From positions 46,871,431 through 46,935,430 of the forward strand of contig NC_086381.1 of NCBI RefSeq assembly GCF_036588685.1: a DNA stretch of 64,000 nucleotides, written 5' to 3'. The stretch's first letter is position 1. Each line of letters opens with the position of its first letter. This stretch comes from Mytilus trossulus (Eukaryota; Mollusca; Bivalvia; Mytilida; Mytilidae). Below, in pieces: positions 1-9,832 of this stretch. The notes beneath the pieces are model-generated. The model saw only the letters and a program-made list of their open reading frames with translations. It was not told the origin of the DNA and did not search any database. The position numbers were made by a program, and so were the translations under genes.

Positions 1-1835
1 TAGGGTTCCCTTGAGGGTTAATAACGCTTAATTAAGAAGTCCGTAACTGAATGATGGAGTTGAGTCAACAATACAATCTTGTCACCATTCATCTTTACTA
101 AATTATTTCTTCATGTTTCGTCACCTCCTTATGTGCTATATTGTATGAACAATACATGTTTCTGCATTTTTACTCTGAAAGTGAAAAACGTTTTATTCTG
201 ATGAATGAAGGATTTCTGAATGGTAAAAGTTCTGACGCATCTATAATTCAGTGTGTCATAAGAAAAAATATATTTACCTTTTATTTGCTTGTTTTTATGT
301 ATTCTCTTTCTTGCACAGATTACAAATGGTAAATGAATTATTTTTTATTTGATAATAATATAGTAAATATTTAGGAATAGTATGTCTATTGCCAGAAACA
401 ACAAAAAGAAGAAAAAACCATATGGGTTACCAATCAATGAAAATGATGGCGTGCACAAAGTTGACGGCAACTGTAAAATGCGCCTTTTAAATAGTTTTAT
501 ACAACCGTGTTTAAAATACTTTTTAATAAGACTAGGAATAAGAATTTTTTCATGATAAAATGATGAATGCATGCCATTAAAATCCACATTACTAGTAACA
601 TGAGTAAGGTAAATTAAAATTTAATCTATAAAGCATGAAACGGGCATATAGAACACGGCAAAAATACGGTGTAACTTGTAACATTAAATAAGCATAAATT
701 AGAGTTTTTGACCTAAAACTTATACAACTTCAACATATTTTCCTGCATTTTCGTATAATAGAATTGTTCGGATTCGGACTCGGGCATCACACGAAATTCA
801 TCGCAAAAAAAGTCAAAAACGATCATGATAGCTAAGTTTGGAATGGTCTTCGTTATGTGTAAGAAGTAGTTATTTGGAAGGACTAATAATCAAAATGGAA
901 GAATCGACAAGAAAAATATGTAATTACAATCTTTTTATTTTCAAAATAACTTGGTATTCCAAATGTGCATAACCAGAGGTTTAAAATAATCTGCAAAATA
1001 TGAATGACTTGATAGTCAAGACTAAACACCGGAATTTTTGTAATGTCCAGCTAGTATGTTACAATCTTAAGAAATGACGTTTTAACGCTATTTTCTGAAA
1101 AGGGTCTACGACATAATCGCTAATCATTTCCATTTCACTACTCTTAGCATATATCTATTTATATTTCCAGAATGTGAATTTGCTGCACTTTTTTGTTCCA
1201 AAGAAAAAAGAAATATGTTTAATGTAAATATTTAAAGTTATGTAATAAACTAAGTGTCCAGTGTTTTTGTTACGCGCTTGTTTTCTGGAGGAAAATGCCG
1301 ACGTCTTAAATGGTTTTGGTAATTTGAAGACGTTACGTTTATAGACTCAGCTTTGTGCACGCCGTCAAAGCAAACCACAAATGTAGAACACATAGTAAAA
1401 TAATTTTAAACAAAGTACAGTCGTTATACATTCCATTGTTTCGGAATAAACCTGTTTATATGCAATTCCTTTACCACAAACCTGTCGGTTTTATTGACAT
1501 TTGCAACAAAACAAAACAGAGCAAAGCAAATGGAAAACAATGTTCAGCATCTTAAATCCATAAATGTTATTTCAAATATTACACAATTACCTATTCGTAA
1601 TAGATGTCTATCCTTTTCTGTTACTTCTGTTTGGATGATTTTTTCAGCCAGATCTTCATGAACACAATCATTCTCTAGTGAATTTAGAAAATTCTTGTAT
1701 CCGTCTTTAAATTTGAACATAAGTGTACGTAAAAGTTTCCTATTTTTTCTCGTGGTGTACGACAGGCTTTTATTTCCTCCATGTGTTCAAAACTCAAAAC
1801 ACCAAACTCTACAAGCTTATCTATGGGTTCTATAC
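1..1835. other. Intergenic sequence, no gene recognised
   Basis: AT-rich sequence with only short ORFs (under 85 codons) that show no domain and no coding-like composition. No splice-bounded exon, tRNA or known repeat family was recognised. It is the 5' flank into which the LTR retrotransposon inserted; the last five bases before the LTR are tatac. The matching target-site duplicate cannot be checked because the element's 3' end is lost. Confidence 0.6.
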
Positions 1836-2064
1836 TGTCACGAAAATACCTGTTTTGTTATTGTACACAATAGTTCCGGGGAGTGAAAAGAGTTAAAGCA
1901 TGTCAATCTGTTCATTTGTTACATTTATTTCCTCCTAAATAAGGAGCACACTTTGTTAAGTACTGAAACACCCCTTTTATTGATAATAGACTTGTTAAGT
2001 CATGTGATAAGCAAACCTTCTTGACAACCCTTAAATTGGGACTTGGACTCGTCCATTTAGGTAG

Positions 2065-2072
2065 TATATAAG
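2065..2072 (+). promoter_or_regulatory. TATA box of 5' LTR
   Basis: TATATAAG is the only good TATA element in the LTR. It is followed about 25-30 bp later by a cagt-type initiator near 2093-2096. This predicts U3 of about 260 bp and a long R/U5. The same box lies at 10062-10069 in the 3' LTR. Confidence 0.6.
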
Positions 2073-2265
2073 ACCGCACCGAAATCAGTTCAGTGTCGAT
2101 GTATATGCCATTCTGAGCGGTTATAATTAATTCTCATATAGTGTGAATAGTGAGTATAATTTGTTCTTTGGATTAAAGTAGTGAATTCCAAGTGAAGTGT
2201 GGATTATTAATAATAGTTCTAATATTCGGAATTCTAATAATATATTCAAGGAATAAATAAGTGAT

Positions 2266-2350
2266 AGCTATTTGACTATCTATTTGACAAGCTATTTGAC
2301 TAGCTATTTGACAAGCTATTTGACTAGCCATTTGACAAGCTGTTTGACTG
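2266..2350 (+). repeat. Short tandem repeat inside the LTR
   Basis: About eight copies of a 10-11 bp word of the form (a)gctatttgac, alternating in pairs (about 20-bp higher period). The same array is at 10263-10347 in the 3' LTR. It lies downstream of the TATA box, so it should be in the transcribed leader or 3' end. A 65-codon minus-strand ORF over it is a by-product of the repeat. Confidence 0.85.
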
Positions 2351-2873
2351 TGGAAATATATCGTGCTCAATTTGATACTTTATTTAGTATAGTTGGGTTA
2401 GTTGATTTGATTAGTGTCTATTGTAAATAATTCATTTTGCCATATTGGAATATTCTGTTATTGTTATATTAAAGTGATTATAGGATAACTTTCATTTTGC
2501 TACCTAGTGATCAATTTGACAAATAGTGCAAATTGATAGTGCCATTGACTTGTTTTGTTTCATTGCGCTGTGCAGATTGACAGTGCCATTTGACTTATAT
2601 TTCTTTCATTGTGTTGTACAAAGATAGATTTGAAAAGTATGTTTGTTAACTGAATTCTACCTGGCTGTGGTATAAATCAACCATTTTATAGTGCGTTTGC
2701 AAGTGTTTCTTGTGTCATAGTTCTATACATAGGTGTTTTAGTTATCATTGTTTAATATTGCAGTGACTTGCAAATAACGATTCTGATTGATATTTCGGGA
2801 TATACTTTGGAAACTGTGATTTGTCTATTTAAGTATTAGACCATTTGATTGCTCGGGTTTACACGTTACAAAT

Positions 2874-2895
2874 TGGTGGCAGCACGGTGGGATTC
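2874..2895 (+). other. Primer binding site, probably tRNA-Leu
   Basis: Starts TGG three bases after the LTR. The first ten bases TGGTGGCAGC and then, after two extra bases AC, GGTGGGATTC match the complement of the 3' end of a eukaryotic tRNA-Leu (acceptor stem GGTAGCG type), from memory. The two-base interruption is unexplained. Confidence 0.6.
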
Positions 2896-3045
2896 TAAAT
2901 TGTTTAGAAATACATGATTCATTTGAATTGTGTTTTGTGATTTTTGTGTTCGAATATCATTGCTATATATAATTAAGAATTATATTTTGTAGTTGGAGAG
3001 ACTACGTCGTGTTAACAGTTTGAAGACCAAAATAGTTATAAAGTT

Positions 3046-3052
3046 GGTGAGT
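3046..3052 (+). promoter_or_regulatory. Candidate splice donor before gag
   Basis: G|GTGAGT, followed by aa, is a near-consensus eukaryotic 5' splice site. It lies in the leader, 14 bp upstream of the gag ATG. With the acceptor ending at 8296 it would remove gag-pol and join the leader to ORF3. Retroviruses use this layout for subgenomic RNA. Confidence 0.5.
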
Positions 3053-3065
3053 AAATTTATTAAAC

Positions 3066-4703
3066 ATGTCTGATTTAAATAATGAAATAGGAAATATAAC
3101 ATCGGCTATTGAACACCTTGAAAATAGTTTAAAGAAAAGAACAAGTTTTATGCATTCAACACCTAAAATTGGTACTAATGCACATGAAAGTGATTCTGGG
3201 GTTGAAACAGCCTTACAAACAAACCCATTGAGATCTGATGAAGCAGGTCGCACAGTCATATTTGGTGCAAGGTCTAAGGTCACATCAGAAAATGGTATTT
3301 CAACAAATTCAGAAACTCTCCCTTATAGTAATAGTTTAGATAGAAACTCCGATGACAAGCAAGGTCATATCAGTCAGCCCCCGAATACAAATATGCCACT
3401 TAGTAATTCTAGAAATTCGAATTTGGGTATTCTAGTAGAGGAGAATCAAAAGTCTACAAGGGACAGTTCTAGTGAAAAGAAAAATCCTAACCAAGGTGTT
3501 AAAATTAAACCCGCTACATATAATGGGGGTGATTCTTGGATCGATTATAAATCGCATTTTGATATGGTTTCAAAAGTCAATGATTGGTCACATGAACAAA
3601 TGGGTTTGTACTTAGCAGTGTCATTACGTGGTCAGGCACAAGGAATATTAGGTGATTTATCAAAAGAAGTTCGAAGTGATTATGATAGTCTTGTGGTTGC
3701 ATTAGAAGAAAGGTTTGCCCCACCAAGTCAAACGGAACTATACAGGGTTCAGTTTCGGGAGCGTAGAAAAAAGGCAACAGAGTCTTTGCCTGAATTAGGC
3801 CAAGTGTTTCGAAGGCTCTCAAACTTAGCATATCCAACGGCACCTAGGGACGTGCGTGAGACACTTGCACTAGAGCAGTTCATAGATTCATTGTACGACT
3901 CTGATATGAGATTAAAAATAAAACAATCAAGACCTAAAAGTCTAGATGAAGCAGTTAAACTATCTGTAGAATTAGAAGCTTTCAATAAAGCCGAAGAATC
4001 AAACAAAGCTCATCGTGGTTATTTGCGATCCGCAGATTATAATAGTAAAGAAGAGGGGAATGAGCCCATCCCTGTTGCAGCCCAAGATACAAATACTGCA
4101 GTAGAAAAACTAGAGCAGGGCATGCAATCTATTCAAAATATGATTAAGGAACTTACAATTGAAATGGGTAAGTTAAAAGATGCAGAACGCTCGCGGAATA
4201 ATCTCACAAATGACAAAAAGTGTTACAATTGTGGTAAAAGTGGTCACTTTGTGAGAGAATGCCCAGAACGAAAACCATACGACAATTCATTCCATAGAGG
4301 CCGAGGTGGTGGATATAATAGACGTGGACGAGGGGATAGATACCAAACCCCTCGATCAAATGACAACGGATCTTCTAGGGTCATTCGTAGAATGAATAAT
4401 GACAGAAAACCAAACGTATCTATAGTTGACGAGGCTGGAATGTACATTGCAGTGCATATGAATAATAAAGATGCAAAGTTTCTAGTTGATACAGGAGCGA
4501 CTCTTTCAATTATTTCTTCTAGTTTCTATTACCAGCTAAATAATAAGCCTATTCTTGAAGAGTGCAACAAACAAATAACCTCGGCAAATGGAGGTTTCTT
4601 AACTGTGAAAGGGAAAGGAACATTTAATGTGAGAATCGGGGATACTTTCTTTCAGGTAAAAGCTGTTGTAGCTGATATTCGTGCCGATGGTATTCTTGGG
4701 TAA
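3066..4703 (+). CDS. gag: Gag and N-terminal half of protease
   Basis: The ORF starts at the first ATG after the leader (545 codons). The N-terminal 130 residues or so are polar and low in complexity. Residues of about 140-320 resemble a retrotransposon capsid/Gag region. Near residue 386 there is one CCHC zinc knuckle (C-x2-C-x4-H-x4-C) followed by an Arg/Gly-rich stretch, for nucleic-acid binding. The aspartic protease active site DTGA is at residues 475-478. The frame ends with TAA at 4701-4703, directly after the conserved ILG strand of the protease, while coding similarity continues in the same frame. Gag assembles the particle and protease would process the polyprotein; this copy cannot make full protease unless the stop is read through. 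Confidence 0.9.
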   Translation: MSDLNNEIGNITSAIEHLENSLKKRTSFMHSTPKIGTNAHESDSGVETALQTNPLRSDEAGRTVIFGARSKVTSENGISTNSETLPYSNSLDRNSDDKQGHISQPPNTNMPLSNSRNSNLGILVEENQKSTRDSSSEKKNPNQGVKIKPATYNGGDSWIDYKSHFDMVSKVNDWSHEQMGLYLAVSLRGQAQGILGDLSKEVRSDYDSLVVALEERFAPPSQTELYRVQFRERRKKATESLPELGQVFRRLSNLAYPTAPRDVRETLALEQFIDSLYDSDMRLKIKQSRPKSLDEAVKLSVELEAFNKAEESNKAHRGYLRSADYNSKEEGNEPIPVAAQDTNTAVEKLEQGMQSIQNMIKELTIEMGKLKDAERSRNNLTNDKKCYNCGKSGHFVRECPERKPYDNSFHRGRGGGYNRRGRGDRYQTPRSNDNGSSRVIRRMNNDRKPNVSIVDEAGMYIAVHMNNKDAKFLVDTGATLSIISSSFYYQLNNKPILEECNKQITSANGGFLTVKGKGTFNVRIGDTFFQVKAVVADIRADGILG

Positions 4704-7700
4704 GATTTTCTCAAAGACAATGATTGCGTTATTGATGTAGTAGCAAAGAAATTGATTGTTAGAGGGAAAGACTATCCTGTTCAATTTGAGGGTAAGCTTG
4801 GATGTTATAGAATTGTCGCAGCGGAAACGATAAGTATTCCACCTGAAAGTGAAATGGTTATTTCTTGTGTTGTATGCGTACCGAAGGGACAAACAATGAA
4901 ACACTTCGAAGGGATAGTAGAACCTCTGGAAAACAAACTGGAGCAGAATGGACCATTAGTTGCTCGAACACTGGTAAACACCGATGATCAAGTACCTATC
5001 AGACTTATGAATTTGTGTAAAGAAGTGCAAATTATTCACAAAGGGACAAGTATAGGACAAGTGCATGAAGTCATAAGTATTTCAGATCAGAAGCAACATA
5101 ATGCAGATCCGGAAATTTCTCTAAGGCCAGATTTACAAAACTTGCTGGAAAAATCAAGTAAACACCTCAATAGTGACCAAGAAAGACAGCTACGAGAACT
5201 AATTCTTAGATATAAAGAATCAGTTGCCGAGACTGATAAAGATCTTGGAAGAACTACCCTTGTCAAACACAAAATAAATACAGGAGATGCGCCTGCCTTT
5301 AAAGAACCACCTAGGCGTACGCCAGTGCATCTACAATGTGAATTAGACAAAAATATTGATGAAATGCTAGAGAAGGATGCAGTTGAGCCATCCAATAGTC
5401 CTTGGGCATCAGGAGTGGTGCTTGTCAAGAAGAAAGATGGGACATATCGATTTTGTGTTGATTATAGACGACTTAATAAAGTAACCGTTAAGGATGCATA
5501 TCCGCTTCCAAGGATCGATGATTCTCTAGAACAACTCTCAGGGAATGCTTGGTTTTCTACTCTTGATTTGTGTAGTGGTTATTGGCAGGTAGAGTTAGAC
5601 AAAGCAGATCGTTACAAGACAGCCTTTGCAACCAGGAAAGGTTTGTTTCAGTTTAAAACAATGCCATTTGGACTATGTTGTGCACTAAGTACGTTTGAGC
5701 GGCTAATGGAGACAGTGCTTGCTGGACTACAATGGGATATTTGCATGATATATTTAGATGACATCATAGTTATGGGGAAAACATTCAGCGGCATGATTCA
5801 GAACCTGGAAAAAGTGTTTGGACGCCTTCAAAAGGCTGGTCTAAAATTGAAGGCCAAAAAGTGTTACTTGTGTGTAAAAGAAGTTCTTTTCTTAGGACAT
5901 ATCATTTCTGAAACTGGGATTGCGACGGACCCTTCAAAAATAGAGGCTATCAAGAATTGGCCAACGCCATTAAATGTTTCTGAATTAAGATCATTTCTAG
6001 GGTTATGTGGCTTTTATCGGAGATACATAAAAAAATTTTCAGCTGTGGCTAAATGTCTTCACAGATTAACTGAGAAAGGTAGGGATTTTGTTTGGAAACA
6101 AGAATGCGAAGATGCGTTTAAATTCCTTAAGAATAAATTGACCAGTGCACCTATTCTAGGGCATCCCGATTTTTCACGTCCATTTATACTTGATACTGAC
6201 GCGAGTAACCAAGCTATCGGCTCTGTACTTTCTCAAGTGGGTGAAGATGGAAAAGAAGTAGTTATTGGCTATGCCAGTAGAACATTGAATAAAGCCGAAA
6301 GACATTATTGTGTGACCAGAAAAGAACTTTTAGCAGTGGTTTATTTCGTAAAACACTTTAAACATTATCTTTATGGGAAAAAGTTCACTGTCCGAACTGA
6401 TCATGGTTCCCTTCGCTGGCTAATGCAGTTCAAGAATCCAGAAGGTCAAATTGCTCGGTGGCTTGAGGTGTTGAGTGAGTTTGATTTTGAAATTGTCCAT
6501 CGACCCGGCAAAAGACATAATAATGCTGACGCTTTAAGTCGGATACCATGTAAACAATGTGGATACAACACTGATTGGGAAAAGAAATTGCAAAACGAAA
6601 AAGGCATCGTCCGAGCAGTCAATGGTGATCTCTCTAATGAGTTTTCACAAGTCGAACAACTTACTTTGAAGGAATTGCAAGAACACGATAAAGACATTCA
6701 ATTTATTAAAGGGTCTTTTCTGAATAAGAAGAGACCACAATTCTTAGAGATATCTGGAAAGAGTTTGTCTGTTAGATGTTTGTGGTCTCAATGGGATATT
6801 CTCGAAGTTATTGAAGGTATACTTTACCGACGATTTGAAACCTCTGACAACTCGAAAAATCGATTACAAGCGATAGTGCCATATAGTGAGAGGAGAAATG
6901 TGCTCTTTCAGTGCCATGATAATAAAACTTCCGCACATTTGGGAGTTCGAAAGACAATTGAGAGAATTCGTCAGAAGTATTACTGGCCTGGATTACAAGC
7001 TGATGTTCGTAGATACATTAAAGGATGCGAATTTTGTAACCGCAGGAAAAATCCTTGCCGAACAAATAAAGCTCCCATGCAATTGGTTCAAAGTTGTCAT
7101 CCTATGGAACGAATTGCTGCTGATATTTTGGGAGAACTTCCAGAAACGGAAAACGGCAACCGGTATATTCTGGTAGTCTCCGACTATTTTTCTAAGTGGA
7201 CTGAAAGTTTCGCCATGCCGAACATGGAAGCCGTAACCGTGGCAAATTTAATTGTTGAACAGGTAGTGGCACGGTTTGGCGTCCCATCATACATACACTC
7301 CGATCAAGGACGACAATTTGAGAGTAAGTTATTCAGTGAAATGTGTCGTTTGTTAAATATCAAGAAGACAAGAACAACACCTTATCATCCTCAGTCGGAC
7401 GGACAAGTTGAACGCTTCAATAAAACATTAGAGACCATGCTTAGTGCATATGTGAACGACCATCACAAAGATTGGGACAAACACCTTCCGTATGTGATGA
7501 TGGCGTATCGAAGTGCAGAACACGAGACCACTGGTTATACTCCAAACTATCTCATGTTTGGTAGGGAAGTTTCTACGCCAATTGACTTGATGTATGAGAT
7601 TCCTGTTGATGTACAGAGTTTTCTAAGTAATCAATGGGCGTTGGAGTTGAAAGAACGTTTGGAAGAAGCCCATGAGAAAGTAAGACAAAATACCAAAACT

Positions 7701-8189
7701 TCCATGTTAAGACAGAAGAGGTATCATGATTTGAAACTGTCATGGCAGGATTTTCGGGAAAATGACGAAGCCTATGTTTATTTTCCGGTAAAGAAGGTTG
7801 GATTGTCATCAAAGTTAACCTCTTACTGGAGGGGTCCATTTAAGGTACTCGAGAAGTGTACCGATGTGACATATAAAGTTAATTGTGGTCAAAGAGGGAA
7901 GACACAGATCATTCATGTAGACCGTTTGCGAAAACGGAATCCTCAGATACTTGAGGGAGAGAGTGTGGAACCATTAGAACCACCCGAAACTCTAAGTGAT
8001 ATGAATGAGGAAATTGTAGGAAGAGAGCCCGAGATATTAGAACATGTTGAGAGTGTCCCTGTTGAGGGTGAGGAACAGCACACTATAGAGGAAGGACCAC
8101 TGGAAAATATAGGAACAAGTTCAAATTTTTCAAACTGGAGTGGAAGAAGGAGACAACCACCCGTTTGGATGAAAGATTACAGTGATTAG
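4704..8189 (+). CDS. pol: Pol: rest of protease, RT, RNase H, integrase
   Basis: Same frame as gag, open from the base after the TAA to TAG at 8187-8189, about 1161 codons; there is no natural start of its own. Order seen: protease C-terminus; RT with VDYRRLN and the catalytic YLDD at 5751-5762; RNase H with DTDAS and the HNNADALSR end; integrase zinc finger (H-x-n-H, C-x2-C) near 6930-7050; integrase core with Asp residues in the ADILG and HSDQG motifs and Glu in GQVERFNK; then a GPF C-terminal module near 7830. RT copies the RNA and integrase inserts the cDNA. One RT motif is unusual: FGLC is followed by CALSTF rather than the common NAPATF. Otherwise no frameshift was seen. Confidence 0.92.
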   Translation, partial: DFLKDNDCVIDVVAKKLIVRGKDYPVQFEGKLGCYRIVAAETISIPPESEMVISCVVCVPKGQTMKHFEGIVEPLENKLEQNGPLVARTLVNTDDQVPIRLMNLCKEVQIIHKGTSIGQVHEVISISDQKQHNADPEISLRPDLQNLLEKSSKHLNSDQERQLRELILRYKESVAETDKDLGRTTLVKHKINTGDAPAFKEPPRRTPVHLQCELDKNIDEMLEKDAVEPSNSPWASGVVLVKKKDGTYRFCVDYRRLNKVTVKDAYPLPRIDDSLEQLSGNAWFSTLDLCSGYWQVELDKADRYKTAFATRKGLFQFKTMPFGLCCALSTFERLMETVLAGLQWDICMIYLDDIIVMGKTFSGMIQNLEKVFGRLQKAGLKLKAKKCYLCVKEVLFLGHIISETGIATDPSKIEAIKNWPTPLNVSELRSFLGLCGFYRRYIKKFSAVAKCLHRLTEKGRDFVWKQECEDAFKFLKNKLTSAPILGHPDFSRPFILDTDASNQAIGSVLSQVGEDGKEVVIGYASRTLNKAERHYCVTRKELLAVVYFVKHFKHYLYGKKFTVRTDHGSLRWLMQFKNPEGQIARWLEVLSEFDFEIVHRPGKRHNNADALSRIPCKQCGYNTDWEKKLQNEKGIVRAVNGDLSNEFSQVEQLTLKELQEHDKDIQFIKGSFLNKKRPQFLEISGKSLSVRCLWSQWDILEVIEGILYRRFETSDNSKNRLQAIVPYSERRNVLFQCHDNKTSAHLGVRKTIERIRQKYYWPGLQADVRRYIKGCEFCNRRKNPCRTNKAPMQLVQSCHPMERIAADILGELPETENGNRYILVVSDYFSKWTESFAMPNMEAVTVANLIVEQVVARFGVPSYIHSDQGRQFESKLFSEMCRLLNIKKTRTTPYHPQSDGQVERFNKTLETMLSAYVNDHHKDWDKHLPYVMMAYRSAEHETTGYTPNYLMFGREVSTPIDLMYEIPVDVQSFLSNQWALELKERLEEAHEKVRQNTKTSMLRQKRYHDLKLSWQDFRENDEAYVYFPVKKVGLSSKLTSYWRGPFKVLEKCTDVTYKVNCGQRGKTQIIHVDRLRKRNPQILEGESVEPLEPPETLSDMNEEIVGREPEILEHVESVPVEGEEQHTIEEGPLENIGTSSNFSNWSGRRRQPPVWMKDYSD

Positions 8190-8278
8190 ATATTTATGTT
8201 TTAACTTGTAAATAGCTATGTGATTTTGCTTCGTTAATTGTGACCTTATTTTTATTTGTGCCAATTTAGTATCAGTGT

Positions 8279-8296
8279 TTTTCTTTATCATTGCAG
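8279..8296 (+). promoter_or_regulatory. Candidate splice acceptor before ORF3
   Basis: A pyrimidine-rich stretch (ttttctttatc) ends in attgcag at 8296, six bases before the ORF3 ATG. It is a good match to a 3' splice site and is placed where an ORF3 mRNA would need it. Confidence 0.5.
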
Positions 8297-8302
8297 TTCA
8301 AG

Positions 8303-9121
8303 ATGCCAAAGACAAAAGTGACGCCCAGAAGGGGGAATATTCCTATCTCAATTGAAGTTGATGCTAGTGAGCGGATGTCTTGTCCTTTCTGCCCTTCCAT
8401 CTTTAAGACCAAGGAGCAAAGAAACAAGCATATCATTGAATGCACAGATTTAAGATTGTTTTGTGCCTTGTGTCCGTATAACACCACCAAACGGGTATAT
8501 CTGAATAAGCATATTAAGAACATTCATTGCTCAGCTGAATCCGGAAAGGAAGGTACGGAAATCGAGGATAACGATAAGACTGACAGTAATCATAACAATT
8601 TGACTCAATCTTCAGAAGACATAGACCACAACAAGACAGATCAGAAGGACCCCGAGAAGGTTGATAATGATATTGACTCTTCAAGCTCAGAGGAAGATAA
8701 CGGTAAAGAAGAAGTGGACAATTCAAAAAGTATATTGGACGACATATCAAGTGATGACGATAGTGTTGCCAAAGTTGGGGATCCAGAAACTCCGGAGATG
8801 GCTTATATGGCTGATAAGCCAACTACTTCAGCTGTAGAGATTGGACGAATAATAAGGAAGGTAACGAGACCAACTCCGGTGTACACGCCAAGAGGAAAAC
8901 TACAAGATCTTAGGCAGAAATTGACAAAGACTTTGGTCCCTCAATTAGTAAATACACCCAAGGTTCACACTATAAGAGAAATGGAAACGGTTAGTACGAA
9001 GGAGCAGTCTGTAAAGGAACCAAGACTAGTGACCAAGTACATTAAAATAATTACTGAATATGAAGAAAATGGCAAAAAGATAAAAATCATTGAGAAGAAA
9101 GTGCCATCTGATTCACTATAG
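8303..9121 (+). CDS. Third ORF: zinc-finger protein of the retrotransposon
   Basis: 272 codons from the ATG at 8303, in the position where env lies in retroviruses. Residues of about 27-50 form a C2HC finger (C-x2-C-x12-H-x3-C). Residues of about 54-80 form a C2H2 finger (C-x2-C-x12-H-x4-H). After that comes a long acidic Ser/Asp/Glu-rich segment (about 85-165) and a basic Lys/Arg-rich C-terminus. There is no signal peptide and no membrane segment, so it is not an envelope. The function is unknown; DNA or RNA binding is inferred from the fingers. It is undamaged, like the rest of this young element apart from the protease stop. Expression through the donor at 3046 and the acceptor at 8296 is inferred. 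Confidence 0.82.
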   Translation: MPKTKVTPRRGNIPISIEVDASERMSCPFCPSIFKTKEQRNKHIIECTDLRLFCALCPYNTTKRVYLNKHIKNIHCSAESGKEGTEIEDNDKTDSNHNNLTQSSEDIDHNKTDQKDPEKVDNDIDSSSSEEDNGKEEVDNSKSILDDISSDDDSVAKVGDPETPEMAYMADKPTTSAVEIGRIIRKVTRPTPVYTPRGKLQDLRQKLTKTLVPQLVNTPKVHTIREMETVSTKEQSVKEPRLVTKYIKIITEYEENGKKIKIIEKKVPSDSL

Positions 9122-9832
9122 ACATTTTACAGTGAACTGACATTCATTTTGTTTCATTTAATAAAGTCAACAAGAGTTTGATTGTATAAATATCTATTCT
9201 TTGTGTTTACTGTTATATCCAGCCCTTTTATGTTTGAGTCCGTCAGATGGGGACGTTAATCCGAGGCCCCATGTACAGGAAAATGTCACGTCCTGTGCAT
9301 GTAAAAGACCCCTCCTGCAGATTTCGATAAGAGTAGGCTCCTTGGGGCCGCTGCAGAGGCTAAATTTGTTTGGGACCTTTTTAATTTATTCTTTGGCAGT
9401 GACACTCAAAATTACAGACGTTAATAAGCAAGAGGTTAATGTTAGAAACAAGGATATTTTAAAGAAGGTAGTTCATAAGGTTTGAAATGTTTGATATGGC
9501 TGCCTGGAATTTGGACATGTTGGATATATAGGTAGACTTTGTATCTACGGGTTGTGGTTTATGATGTCGTCTGTTAAGACCTGATGGACAAAAGGGAAAA
9601 CTGACATTATTGTCGTATAGTATGGTGCCTGACGTTGTGGTCAGAGGATATATATAGTTGAAGATATATATGGTTAGAATCTAACCAAAGTTATTTTGGT
9701 ACTGTGAAGCGGCAAAGCGGGAAAAGGCTTTGTCTTGTTGTATATATGTCCAATGGAAATAGATGATTTCTCAGCATGTCAGATGTATTTAAGGAGTCAT
9801 GCGAGGACGCATGGTTTTAGAGGCGTGGGTAA
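9122..9832 (+). other. 3' untranslated region and purine tract of the retrotransposon
   Basis: No convincing coding region; a 94-codon ORF at 9201-9485 begins at a non-ATG codon and shows no domain. Purine-rich stretches occur at 9707-9727 and just before the 3' LTR (9819-9832, agaggcgtgggtaa). The second is the best candidate for the plus-strand primer. Confidence 0.6.

Larger units (their letters stand above)
1836..2870 (+). repeat. 5' LTR (1035 bp)
   Basis: Begins TGTCACG and ends CGTTACA, giving the TG...CA ends of LTRs, followed after three bases by the primer binding site. It is a long LTR. Bases 1836-2723 are repeated at 9833-10720; the last 147 bp (2724-2870) occur only here. The end was set from the terminal ACA and the adjacent PBS. 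Confidence 0.9.

Noticed and set aside
2173-2370. 65-codon minus-strand ORF in each LTR
   Set aside because: Generated by the 10-bp tandem repeat of the LTR; identical in both LTRs because the LTRs are identical.
4701-4703. Programmed readthrough stop
   Set aside because: It lies within the protease fold and is TAA; a mutation is simpler. Not excluded without sister copies.
8303-9121. ORF3 as an envelope gene
   Set aside because: No signal peptide, no transmembrane segment and no cysteine-rich surface domain; it has two zinc fingers instead.
9201-9485. 94-codon ORF in the retrotransposon 3' region
   Set aside because: Starts at a non-ATG codon and has no domain; probably 3' UTR.
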